NCBI GenBank assembly: GCA_011317545.1
Contig: WUJK01000004.1
Coordinates: 992,001 to 1,056,000, forward strand
DNA: 64,000 nucleotides
Direction of reading: 5' to 3'
DNA from: Coniella vitis
Taxonomy: Eukaryota > Ascomycota > Sordariomycetes > Diaporthales > Schizoparmaceae
The position numbers were made by a program, and so were the translations under genes. Within the stretch, counting starts at the first letter, position 1. Each line of letters starts with the position of its first letter. The notes below the pieces were generated by a model. That model saw nothing but the letters and a program-made list of their open reading frames with translations, made no database searches and was not told the DNA's origin. This document shows, piece by piece, positions 11,140 to 22,500 of the stretch.

Positions 11140-12534
11140 TTATATGACCTCGTCTTTGCCAATGTAATTGGCCATTGGATCATCTGTGACGGTTCTTTTC
11201 CTGCGGTACTCGTCCAATTCCTCTTCAGTGACACCGCCTACCATCTCTTCTCTTGAACGCTTCAGCTTCTGTTTTTCCTCGTTGGCTGGTTCCTCGCGAT
11301 CTGCTGGAGTATCGTCTTCTGCATCCTCTGCTTGCTGGACCAAATCTGCGCCAGTGCGTTGTCGTTCTGATGCCTCAAAGGCCCTCTTGCCATCCTCGCC
11401 AGTGCAATAGCTGTTCTTCATCGTAGAGTGACAGCACTCATAACCCCACTGGAAATCAGACCACCAGCTTCCCCAAACTGAAGTATGATTGTTGATGTAA
11501 ACGTCCTCTGGGTATTTGGACTTGGCAGATGCCTTGTGTCCCTTGACGAGACCGTATTCGTCATATTCGACGAATTGCTCGCTCTCGGTGACGGTCATAT
11601 TCTGCAACGCAGCAGGCACACTCGAGCTCTCGTCACCGTACTTTTTGCGCAGGGCTTCTTCCCTCTGCAAGCGCTTCTGCTCTGCCTCCTCTCGCTCCTT
11701 CTTGCGGTAAAACTCTCCTGCAGTAGGGTTCGCTTGCAAATGCTGGCTCGTGTCACCCTTCAGCTCTTGTGCCTCCCATGCGTACCGAGTAGCCTTCTCA
11801 AACTCGGCTGCATCTCCAGAGGCACGCACAAAACCCTCTTCGTTGTAGAGAGCAGCAGCCTTGTCTGCCATGGCGCCTCCATCAACCAGTGTGCGCGTTT
11901 TTGGGTCGTACTTGGCGGACTCCAGGTCCAGATTTAGAAGATATTTGGCAGTGTCTTCTCTTATACGTAGTTGTCGTGTCGATGTAGGTTGGTGCTTGCT
12001 CATATCGATAGTCTCGGCGTACTTGTCACCCTCGTCACCCTCTTCGTCATCGTCCACTCCACTCTTCTTGGTCTGCAGTTGCTTTTTCAATTCTTCCATT
12101 GCCTCGTACTCCTCGACCACATGCTTGTAGTCTTTGGCATCGTACCCGTTCCATCGATCTCGTTTGGCATCCCAGCTCATTTGGACGTCTTGAATGACGT
12201 CGTCTGCTTGGATGTTCTTGCCGGTCCACTTTGCGCCTTGCTTGCGGGGTCGCTCCAGGCAGTCCTTTACTTTGTGACCCATCGCGCCGCAATTCTCGCA
12301 TGCGCCCTTGCGATACTTTGTCGCCGCCGCGCCTTTCTTGCCTCTGTCGTACCATTTCGAGTCCTGCTTCTGTTTGTGGAGACGTTGATGCTCGAGATAA
12401 TCCGTCTCTTCACCCTCGCCAGCGTAGAATGGGCGTTTGGAAATGAACTGCGGGATGTAGGCGTTTTCTTCCTTGTTGGGCGCAGTTGACGTGCCTTTGC
12501 CCCGCGCAGAGGGCGGTGGTGGTCGAGGAGGCAT
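11140..12534 (-). CDS. SLU7: Pre-mRNA-splicing factor SLU7
   Basis: A single intronless frame of 464 aa. Residues 79-92 form a CCHC zinc knuckle (CENCGAMGHKVKDC), the hallmark of SLU7, preceded by the conserved N-terminal segment with FISKRPFYAGEGEETDYLEHQR split across 30-51. Downstream are the typical KWTGKNIQADD, SWDAKRDRWNGYD, RIREDTAKYL and SVWGSWW segments. SLU7 acts at the second catalytic step of splicing, helping 3' splice-site choice as part of the C* spliceosome. It lies 437 bp from the divergent REV3 start. Conserved motifs from end to end argue for a complete gene. A second splicing gene, CWC24, lies at 42771, but nothing suggests that the two are linked functionally by position. 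Confidence 0.97.
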   Translation of the reverse strand: MPPRPPPPSARGKGTSTAPNKEENAYIPQFISKRPFYAGEGEETDYLEHQRLHKQKQDSKWYDRGKKGAAATKYRKGACENCGAMGHKVKDCLERPRKQGAKWTGKNIQADDVIQDVQMSWDAKRDRWNGYDAKDYKHVVEEYEAMEELKKQLQTKKSGVDDDEEGDEGDKYAETIDMSKHQPTSTRQLRIREDTAKYLLNLDLESAKYDPKTRTLVDGGAMADKAAALYNEEGFVRASGDAAEFEKATRYAWEAQELKGDTSQHLQANPTAGEFYRKKEREEAEQKRLQREEALRKKYGDESSSVPAALQNMTVTESEQFVEYDEYGLVKGHKASAKSKYPEDVYINNHTSVWGSWWSDFQWGYECCHSTMKNSYCTGEDGKRAFEASERQRTGADLVQQAEDAEDDTPADREEPANEEKQKLKRSREEMVGGVTEEELDEYRRKRTVTDDPMANYIGKDEVI

Positions 12535-12971
12535 CGCGATGATGGACGGGCCTGAGCAGATATTGGATGGACCTTGGGCAAAGGACTCGCTGTGTTGTGG
12601 AGGTTAAAGGAGCGCAAAGGTCTATCCGGAGCGCCGTTGAGAAGTTACGGGCCGAGCCTTTGCATTGCGGATGCGACGCTCTATGCTTGGTTGAAGGGAC
12701 GTGAGCGCTTACATAAGGGCTAGGCAGCGAGGTACGTACCGCTGGCTCATTAACGCTCATGGACGCGCTTCAAAGGCAGAAGAACCGCGTCTTATGACCC
12801 TCTAACGCCAGACATTTTTTCCATTGGGAAGCAGAAAGCAGAGAAATGCACTCCAGCGTTACGCAGCTTGCCGTCTCACCCTGTCCTTGACAATCGGAAA
12901 CTATGCCCAAGCGTCGCAATCTTGATGGCGGTCCTTGAGATAGTACCCATGAGTAACGCATTGCTGTCGTC
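12535..12971. promoter_or_regulatory. Divergent promoter region SLU7/REV3
   Basis: 437 bp between divergent start codons. No specific binding site is confidently recognised. Confidence 0.5.
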
Positions 12972-15900
12972 ATGGACGCTTTCAAAGTTCGACTGAACTG
13001 CATCGACTTTTACCAAGCGACGCCGACCAGATATGACCCTCAGCTGCGCAACGATGTGCCGCCAGAAGCGCTGTCCAAGGAGCCAAAAGTACCGGTCATT
13101 AGAGTGTTTGGCTCGACGCAGACTGGCCAGAAAGTCTGTGCACACATCCATGGAGCATTTCCATATCTGTACATAGAGTACACCGGCAGCTTGGCTCCAG
13201 AAGAGGGTGAGTGGAGAAATGCTGGAGGTTGCTTCTGCCAAAAGTGTATTCTTCTGACAAAACACACATCAAGTCGGTGCATATATTTACCGTCTGCATC
13301 TGTCCATCGATCACGCTCTGGCTGTCAGCTATCGCCAAGATGCCTACAGCAACAAGATCAGACATGTGGCGCGCATCACTCTGACCAAGGGCGTGCCGTT
13401 CTACGGGTTTCATGTCGGCTATCGCTTCTTCCTGAAGATCTACATGTTCAACCCCATCGTCATGACCAGATTGGCAGATCTGCTTCAACAAGGCGTCATA
13501 CTCAAGAGACGATTCCAGCCGTATGAAGCGCACCTACAGTACCTTTTGCAATTCATGTGCGACTACAATCTTTACGGCTGCGACTACCTGGAAAGCGACA
13601 AAGTCGTCTTTCGCTCTCCGGTCCCTGACATTCGCAAAGATGAACAAGCCTCGCTCCACATTTGGCATAGCCAATCAATATCTCAAGACGATATCACGGA
13701 GGACTATTCCCTGCCCAGGGTGAGCCATTGTTCTATTGAGGTGGATATTTGTGTGCAGGATATTGCCAACCGAAAATTCGTCAAAGAAAGACAACTACAT
13801 CACGATTTTGTCGAAAAAGACTATCCTGCATCGCTGAGCACCAAGTTGGTCCCAAGCATGGCTGGCTTATGGAAAGACGAGACAAAACGGCGCAAGCGGC
13901 GAATGGGACTTGTGGAGCCCGGCAGCACTCCCTTTCCACCAGAAGTCCTGGTGTCCATGTCCGCAGATGCTCGGGAAACCCAACGGCAGGGATGGATCCA
14001 CGAGGACGAGTACATGGACCAGATTCATGACTTGATCCGCGCCGAAGCGGCCAAAGCCAAAGGTGCACAAGTCACATTCGCAAATTTCGTGCAGCAAAAA
14101 GAGCTTGAAGATGGGGTGAAGACTACGCTGCAAGCTGTTGAAGACCTGTTTCCTCATCAGCTTTTGCCTGCTCTGGGCCTGCCGTTCGAGGGTGCCGCAA
14201 GAGATTTACATCCAGCAAGCAGTATTGACGTCGACGAGCAGCGCATTGTTGCGACTCAGAACCATGAAGATCACGTGTATCCCGACGACTCTGACGAGGA
14301 GTTGTCCAACCCTCTGATCCAAAAAGAAGAGCAGGGTTTCAAGCCCCGGTCTGCGGAAACAGCGTCCGATATGACAATCAACAATCTGGCTCGCTCAGCC
14401 AAGGACGCCCGTGTAAAGAAAGGCCCGCAGCCTCTCAAGAACTACCCCAAGGGAATCTGCTTAAGCGGGCAAAAGGCCGGCCATATTCCTGTCCTACCTG
14501 TATCGGATGCGTTGATCGAAGCTGCTGACCGGGAGGGATTGATAAGTGAGAGACCCGACCTTTGCTTTTCAGCCAAACCTAGTGGTGTAGTGCCGTTGAA
14601 AAGAACAAGCACTTCTCCATCACGCGCATCTCATGTCAAGCGACCAAGACTAGGACAGGATAGTAGACGTCTCTCATCCGAGTCGACCATCGTGGAGAAG
14701 GATGCGGTGATGTTGGTTCCTCCATCAACGGGAGTCAGCGCGCAGCATCATGTGAGATTCAAACATGTAGCACCTCCGAGACGGACAGTGAATGGCATCA
14801 AGTTCAGTCGGCAGGACAGAGACAGATTGTTATTTGGCGTGGTCAAGGACCCCAACGATCCTAGTACGAAGCTCCGCCTAAGCCAACAGAGCAGCAGTTC
14901 GCAAAAGAGTGATGACGGTGTTCCCAAAGCCAGCCACAGCTTCGACCAACTTCGAGATACAGCCAAGGGAATATCCCCCGCCCAGTCTATTCCTTCCCCG
15001 CCACATAATACCTTATCTTCGCACACGTTCGCCTCGACTGTCATGTCGAAGGGCAAAGAATCACAGCCATGGCTGCCTCGTGATGGGAGAATATGTGTTA
15101 ATGTCCTCGATCGTGTTCCGCCGACAGCTGCCGAGGTCACTGCGACAATGAAAGACTACGGATTGCCAGATGTAATATATCAGGAAGCTTTCTACAGCCG
15201 GGAAAAAGACGTACCACCTCGCATGAGGGAGTACGCTGGCCGCGAGTTCCGGCTCGAATCGAACACTTTACCCTTCCTTCCGGATTTCGATGCGACAGGT
15301 CAGTCACTGCTTGCCTCGCGTTCTTCGAGCCTTGAGGATCACTTGGCCAAGAAGAAACGCACGGAGCTGGAGGTAGAGAGAAGAAGTCGGCAGTGTTCAC
15401 TGCGTAGCTGGGAGATTGCAGACTCTCCTCCCACATTTGCTGAAGTCAAAGACTGGTGGGATGCAAAGCAGAGCACCAAGTCCCAGGCCGAAAAGAACCC
15501 AGAAGCCGTCACAAGGCCAACTCAGCAGCCGTTCCTATCACAAATTCTAGGGGCCACACCCAAGAACAAGCACGGGTTCAAATATTCACAGAAGCAGAAC
15601 ACGACCAGTGTCCAGCATGAGGCACAGTATATGAGCACAATGAGCCTAGAGGTCCATGTCAATAGCAGAGGTAATCTTCACCCAAATCCTGAAGAGGACG
15701 AGGTGCAGTGCATTTTTTGGGCTACCAAATCGGACGAGCAGTCGCAAGACAGCAGCAGCAACTCAGCAAGTCTCTTGTGTGGTATCATTGTGGTTTCCGA
15801 GGATGGCAGCCTGGCCGAATCGATGCGCAGGCACACCAGCGTGGAGGTTCTGGAAGAGTCCACGGAGCTGGATGCCATGGTGCGAATGGTGGAGATTGTC

Positions 15901-18249
15901 CGCACGCGCGACCCAGACGTTCTCACGGGATATGAAGTCCACGGTAGCTCGTGGGGCTACCTCATCGAGCGAGCCAGGCACAAGTATGACTACAATCTGT
16001 GCGATGAGTTCTCCCGGATGAAAGCACAGTCCCACGGCAGGGCCGGCAAAGAAACTGACCGCTGGGGCTTCAACACTACATCAACGATCCGCGTGACGGG
16101 TCGGCATATGATCAACATCTGGAGAGCCATGCGAGGCGAGCTCAACCTACTTCAGTACACAATGGAAAATGTCGCATGGCATCTTCTCCATCGGCGCATT
16201 CCGCATTATAACCACCGCACTCTGTCAGACTGGTACATGAATGGCCGTCTTAGAGATCTTGCAAAGGTCTTGCGGTACTTTATCACCCGAACGAAGATGA
16301 ATATCGACATTCTCGAGGAGAACGAACTGATTGCGCGTACTAGTGAGCAAGCGCGCCTGCTGGGCGTCGACTTCTTCTCTGTGTTCTCACGGGGTTCCCA
16401 ATTCAAGGTTGAATCGATCATGTTCCGACTGGCCAAGCCTGAGAATTTCGTTCTTGTCTCGCCAAGCAGGAAACAGGTTGGCGGGCAGAATGCATTGGAA
16501 TGCCTGCCTTTGGTGATGGAGCCGCAGAGCGCGTTTTACAACAGTCCTCTAGTCGTGCTTGACTTCCAGAGCCTGTACCCCAGTGTCATGATTGCTTATA
16601 ATTTTTGTTATTCAACATTCCTCGGAAGAATCGTGAATTGGCGAGGGACAAACAAGATGGGATTTACCAATTATGAGCGCCAAGATAGGCTCCTCGAACT
16701 CATCCAAGACTACATCAACATCGCCCCAAACGGCATGATGTATGCAAAAGTGGAAATCCGAAAGTCTCTGCTCGCAAAGATGCTCACGGAAATTCTCGAG
16801 ACAAGAGTCATGGTCAAGAGCGGCATGAAGCAGGACAAATCCGACAAGACACTGCAGCAACTCTTGAACAATAGACAGCTGGCCCTCAAGCTCCTGGCCA
16901 ACGTCACGTACGGATACACTTCGGCTTCCTTTTCGGGTCGCATGCCCTGCTCCGAGATTGCCGACAGTATCGTCCAGACCGGCCGCGAGACCCTCGAGCG
17001 TGCAATCGCCTACATCCACTCGGTCGAGAAATGGGGCGCGGAAGTCGTCTACGGCGACACAGACAGCTTGTTTGTCTACCTCAAGGGCCGCACACGCGAC
17101 CAAGCCTTTGACATTGGCAACGAGATAGCCAAAGCCATCACAGACATGAATCCACGTCCCGTCAAGCTCAAATTCGAAAAGGTGTACCACCCTTGCGTCC
17201 TCCTGGCCAAAAAACGCTACGTCGGCTACAAGTACGAAAGCCGCGACCAAGTCACGCCCGACTTTGACGCAAAGGGCATCGAGACGGTCCGCCGCGACGG
17301 CACCCCGGCCGAGCAAAAGATTGAGGAAAAGGCCCTCAAGCTGCTGTTTGAGACAGCTGACCTCAGCCAAATCAAGGACTACTTCCAGACGCAGTGCGAC
17401 AAGATCATGCGCGGCCAGGTGTCGGTGCAAGACTTTTGCTTTGCCCGCGAGGTCAAGCTCGGCACATATTCGGACAAGGGACCCCCACCGCCCGGTGCTC
17501 TGATTTCCACCAAGCGTATGCTTGAGGATGCACGTGCGGAACCGCAGTATGGCGAGCGTGTACCGTACGTTGTCATTAGCGGCGCTCCCGGTGCGCGGCT
17601 GATTGATCGGTGCGTGGCGCCCGAGGACTTGCTCAATCATGATCACTACACGCTTGATGCGGAATATTACATTACAAAGAATATTATTCCGCCGCTCGAG
17701 CGCATTTTCAATCTTGTTGGCGCCAATGTGCGCCAGTGGTACGACGAGATGCCCAAGGTACAGCGCATTCGGCGCATTGAAGCTGGCAGCAGCGGCGGCG
17801 GTCGTCTAGGCGGAGGAGGAGGAGGTGCAGCAGCGGGGATGAAGAAAAAGTTCACACTCGAGAGTTATCTCCGCTTGGCGAGCTGCGTTGTGTGCAACGC
17901 CAAGATTAAACTCACGGGTGGCGGCGGCGGCGGAAGAAACATGAACAATAATCACCACGGAGACAGTCCTATTTGCAACAGATGCAAGCGCGACGCCCCC
18001 CGATCCATCCTCAAGCTACAAACGCGCCTCAACACGGACGAGAGACGGTACATGGACGTTGTCAAAATGTGCCAGAGTTGCGCGGCGCTGTCGCCGCTCG
18101 ACGATGTACCCTGCGACAGCAAGGATTGTCCTGTGTTTTACTCGCGGCGGAAGGAGAGTGCGCGATTACGGAGCGAGAAAGGGGTGGTGGAGCCTGTGAT
18201 TCAGATGTTGGCGAGATTGGGTGTTGGGCCCGGCGAGTTGGCATGGTGA
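12972..18249 (+). CDS. REV3: DNA polymerase zeta catalytic subunit
   Basis: Two exons, 12972-13206 and 13274-18249 (67-nt GTGAGT...AAG intron), giving about 1736 aa. The N-terminal B-family region is present (KVPVIRVFGSTQTGQ, AYIYRLHLSIDHALAVSY), followed by a long poorly conserved middle. The C-terminal polymerase core has motif A DFQSLYPS (D1175), the KLLANVTYGYTSASFSGRMPC region (around 1284-1304, motif B) and motif C YGDTDS (D1340, D1342). The C-terminal domain has two cysteine clusters: CysA (C1616, C1619, C1646, C1649) and CysB (from C1678/C1681), the latter the [4Fe-4S]/accessory-subunit site in the family. REV3 with REV7 extends from lesions during error-prone translesion synthesis. 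Oddities: a Gly-rich linker before CysA (about 17790-17830) and a poly-Gly/Asn insertion inside CysA (about 17917-17955). Confidence 0.96.
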
Positions 18250-19549
18250 TCAGTGTCGTCCGTGCTGTTCAACATTGTATTATTATTATAGTCTTGGGAA
18301 TGTACGTTACGCTGGGTTGCATTTGGTATGAATTCAGTAGACCAGAGAACCAAATGGTAGAGAGCCTGAGAGGCGAAGAAGCATGTTTGATCTTATAATC
18401 TGTAAATCACAACCGTATAACATGGGAATACTATTCCATACTGTTAGACAAATAATGGCTGGCAAAGAGGACATTGCTCGCTTTCAGACGGCACCGCTCA
18501 TGACAGCAAGCAAATGTGCTACCGAAGAATACATTGTCCTATCAACCAGAGGCTGTTCACCTTGGAGACCTGCGGCAGCATCTACATTTGGTCGTCAAAT
18601 CCATCAATAGTAGGCGCGTTCCTTACTTTTCTTTTCAAAGGAATTTTAAATTGAAATAACAAACGAGACTTTATATTGGTGGTATCTCTCGCCGTATCCG
18701 GCTCTCTTCCTATCCCATCACCACTGTCCCTCCGATACTAGATCTTCTGCGACCTGAACACATGCCTTACACCCACCCCCCTTCGACTTGGAAAAAAGGA
18801 CAGGAAAAATCCCGCCACTTTGTAAGCAGCTGCACCAGAACAATCAATTGTCTGTTCCCTCGAAAAAGCAGCCTCTGATTTCATTCATTGTTGGGTCAGG
18901 GTTTGAAATGGAAAACTGAAAAGATTTGTCAAGTGTTGGTTTGCACAAAAAGGAAAAAGCAAAGGTGGAGACACAGAAACACAAGATTGAAAAACCATAA
19001 GTAGCGTTGCCTCTTGTCGAGCAATCCATTCTCGCCTGTAGTAAAAAAAAAAAAGACAAAGGAAAGTTCCTTGCACATACGCCGAAATCGTCTTTACTGC
19101 CGCAATGTACGATAAAAGAATCCCAAGGAAAAGATCAGTAGCGACGACTTTAAGAAGACTGTTGGTACAGGTAAGGAGAATGCTGACGAGCAGACGATAA
19201 GTACCGGCGTAGATCAGAGAGGAGAACGTCTTTTGCAGCTGATACTATGCAGCCATCTTGTTGTAGAGCAAGACTTGCGTGGATGTGTTTCAATCTTGAA
19301 ATATGAAAGGCATCGTCAACTTGGTAATGGATCCCCCTGGCCTGAAGCCGAGATTTCCCCCCCGTTGAACAAGCTGGTAATGAACAGTGGTTTTGTTTCA
19401 TAGCCGACAGTGCGTCTCCTTTTGAGCTCAAAAGATCAACACGTTAGCCCGTAATGGTTTTGTTTGAGATGCAAGGAAATTTGTTGTTAGTGAGTGACGC
19501 GAGCCAATTCTGCTGAACCTCGACTCATGATGAAGAACGAATACTGTGC
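18250..19549. other. Convergent intergenic region REV3/apsA
   Basis: 1.3 kb between two convergent stop codons. Only short unrelated open frames are seen. It contains the two 3' UTRs. Confidence 0.6.
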
Positions 19550-22500
19550 TTATGCGCCAGATGTGACTGTAGTCGGTGTGGCTGCACGGCTTGGATGGGT
19601 GTGAAGGTGGGTTTGGCTGTGGCTGTGGTGGGCGGTACCCTTCTTCTTGTGCAAGGTGCCCACATCGTGTCTCCCTGTCGCCACGTTAGCATAGACGCTC
19701 CTTGAAAAAAAAAAAAAGATAATTTGAAACACTTGCCATCACAGCATGCTCTGACATTGTCCAAGCGATCCGACTCTCGGTCTTGCCTCTCATACATCTC
19801 TCGAAGGTCCTCGGCGCTATCGTGAACCTCATTGTTCGAGTATAAGCTCAGCTGATCCTTGACACCAGAGCGACTTCGCATGCTCAAGCTGTCTTGGGTG
19901 GACTTCCAGTAGCCACTGATTCGGCCTGCAATGCTTGGTCGAACGCTGCTTGTCGAGACGGCCTTCTTGTGGTTTGGTGTCAGGGTTGGCACTTCGAGGT
20001 TGAAGGAGGCGGCTGATTGCATGGTAACGCGAGAGTTGTAGGATGCAATGGACGGCGCGCCCCGCGGTCCAGCCCTGGAGGTGCCACGAGGGTCGTAGGA
20101 AGGATTGAACTCTTCCACATCCTCACGGGTTAGGCCGTTCACAATCTCCTCTGTGTCTGCCTGGCCGTCGCCCTCTGTGCGTAGTAACAGGTAGGAGAGA
20201 GCATTGAACCAGGTCTCGTGCCGTTGGCCCGTCGTGCACGTAAACTTGACGCTTCGACCAGGCGCGACAATGATGAGACTCTTTCGGTGGAGTCCAGGCG
20301 GCATGGGGTTGTCGTCTGTGACCACACGTACGGCTTCGATGGGCACACTCTTTGCGCGCAGTTCGGAGCGACCAGCACTTGTCGGGTCTCGATCACTCCA
20401 GTACAGGGTTCTGGTGTACGGATGGACCCAGAAGTACCGACGGTGCCTCTTTTCTGACATTTCGCCACGCCCAGTCTTGCGAGTGTATTTCCACAGATAC
20501 TCTCCAATCATGGTCTGGGTAATGGCTTGGATCATGCGTGGGTCGGTGTTGGGCCCGAATCCCTGTCCGGCCATGCCCATCATGCCACTGGCCATGTTGA
20601 ATCGGTGGTCGACTTCTGAAGCAAAAGACGAGACCGATGACTTGCGGCTCCTTGGTGCGAGCCTGGTAGGAGAATGAATTTCAGCAGTGCCCAGCCTCTC
20701 TGGACGCGTCGATGGCTCGCCTTGCTTGGAGCTGACCGATGCCGGCGTGCGGGGCCTGTTGATGGGGTTCTTGTATGCGGACGCGGGGAACAGTGGCGGA
20801 CCCATGCTGCCAATGGTTCCATGGCCGCTGTTGGCCGTGCCAGTCCGTGCCGCTTCAATGGCCTCTCTGTGGTTGGACGGCAGTGGTGGGAAGGCCTTTG
20901 TAGGGGACCGAGCGCTTGCAGCACTGCCAGGCCGACGCAGAACAGTCTCGGTGATGGGCTCGACCCCAGTTTCTTTGGGGTGGGCGTTGTGGTGGAGGCT
21001 GTCGTGTGATCGGTGTACGCGGACAGTGCCTGGTGTACTCGGGTGATCTGAGCTGACAATGGAGTTTGACCTCTGGTAAGCAGGCTTTTTGTGGTTGAGG
21101 ATTTGATCGATTGTCTCGGCCGTGAGGGACGTCTGCGCGCTCGAATCAGACGTCTGGATCGGTGCAGTCCGGGCATTCTTGTCCGAGCCGCCGCCGCCCA
21201 AGGGACCTTGTTGAGCGTCAGCGACGTGCGTGGCCAGAGGCAAATGAGAAGAGCCTCTTGTCCCATCTTTAGCAGTCACGATGGCCTCTGGAACCTTTAG
21301 GTCGCGGGTCGTGGTTGTGGTCGTGTCGAAAACGCCGTTCTGGGCTATTTCATCGCGCGGTATGATGAAGGCATTCCTCTTTGGACTCCTGGGCGAAGCA
21401 GGCTCAGTCTCCAATGCCTCAATGGCGGAGAATCCGAGCGCAGGCAACAATGCTTTACCAGATGCGGGCGAGCCTGGCTTGGTGTCAAGGCTCGTGGGGA
21501 GGGCAGCCAGGGTCGGTGAAGGACCGACGACGGGCTCTACATGCTCGGACACGACGCGCGACACGGGGAGAGTGGGTGGCAGCACTGGAGACTCTGCCTG
21601 GGGCTCAATGTGCTCGGAGAAGATATTCGAGACGGACAGTGTTGGCTGTGACACCTTGGCGTCTTCGGGTTGAGGCTCAATATCTTGGGTTGCAACTGAC
21701 GACACAGTGAGGGTGGGAGGCGGTGGTGTGGGCTCAGCCTGCGGCTCGACGCCCTCGCTCACGAGAGGAGAGAATGAGAGCGGCGCTGGAGGAGGTCGGG
21801 GCGCTTCAACATGCTCAATGACGCGTACGATCTTGGGCTCGCGCGCAGGCTCAGCTACAGGCAGCACCTCGGCCGAGGAGATACCGGTAAAGGTCAGACC
21901 CGCAGGGGCCGGTGCGGGGGCGTCCCTATATTGGACAAGTGTGACAATACGAGGCTCCATTTCTGGTCCAGCAACGGGTTCCGATTCAGCACACGACAGC
22001 GCAGAGAAGGCCAGGACGGCAGGAGGCGGCGGGGGCGTGGCGACGACAGGTTGAGCAATGGGTTCTGTTTCTGTGCATGAAACCGAGGAGAATGCCAACG
22101 TTGCAGGTGGTGGCTGAGGGACATCGCGATATTCGACCACCGTAACGACCTGTGGCTCTTGTTCCACCTCGGGAATTGGCTCCGTCTCGGCTAAAGACAA
22201 TGGAGAGAATCCAAGCGCTGCAGGTGGTGGCTGGGGAGCGTCACGATACTCGACCACCGTAACGACCCGTGGCTCTTGTTCCATCTCGGGAATTGGCTCC
22301 GTCTCGGCTGAAGACAATGGAGAGAATGCCAACGTTGCAGGTGGTGGCTGGGGAGCGTCACGATACTCGACAACAGTGACCACGGGCTCGGCAACTGGCT
22401 CCGTCTGTGCAGAAGAGACTGAGGAGAAGCCAAGCGTTGCAGGAGGAGGCTGGGGAGCGTCACGATACTCGACAACAGTGACGACATGGGGCGCAACCTT

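Noticed and set aside
16612..17646. 344-aa minus-strand open frame
   Set aside because: Lies opposite the REV3 catalytic core, whose polymerase motifs are unmistakable.
19150..19431. 93-aa minus-strand ORF downstream of apsA
   Set aside because: Short, unrecognised and inside the likely 3' UTR of apsA.
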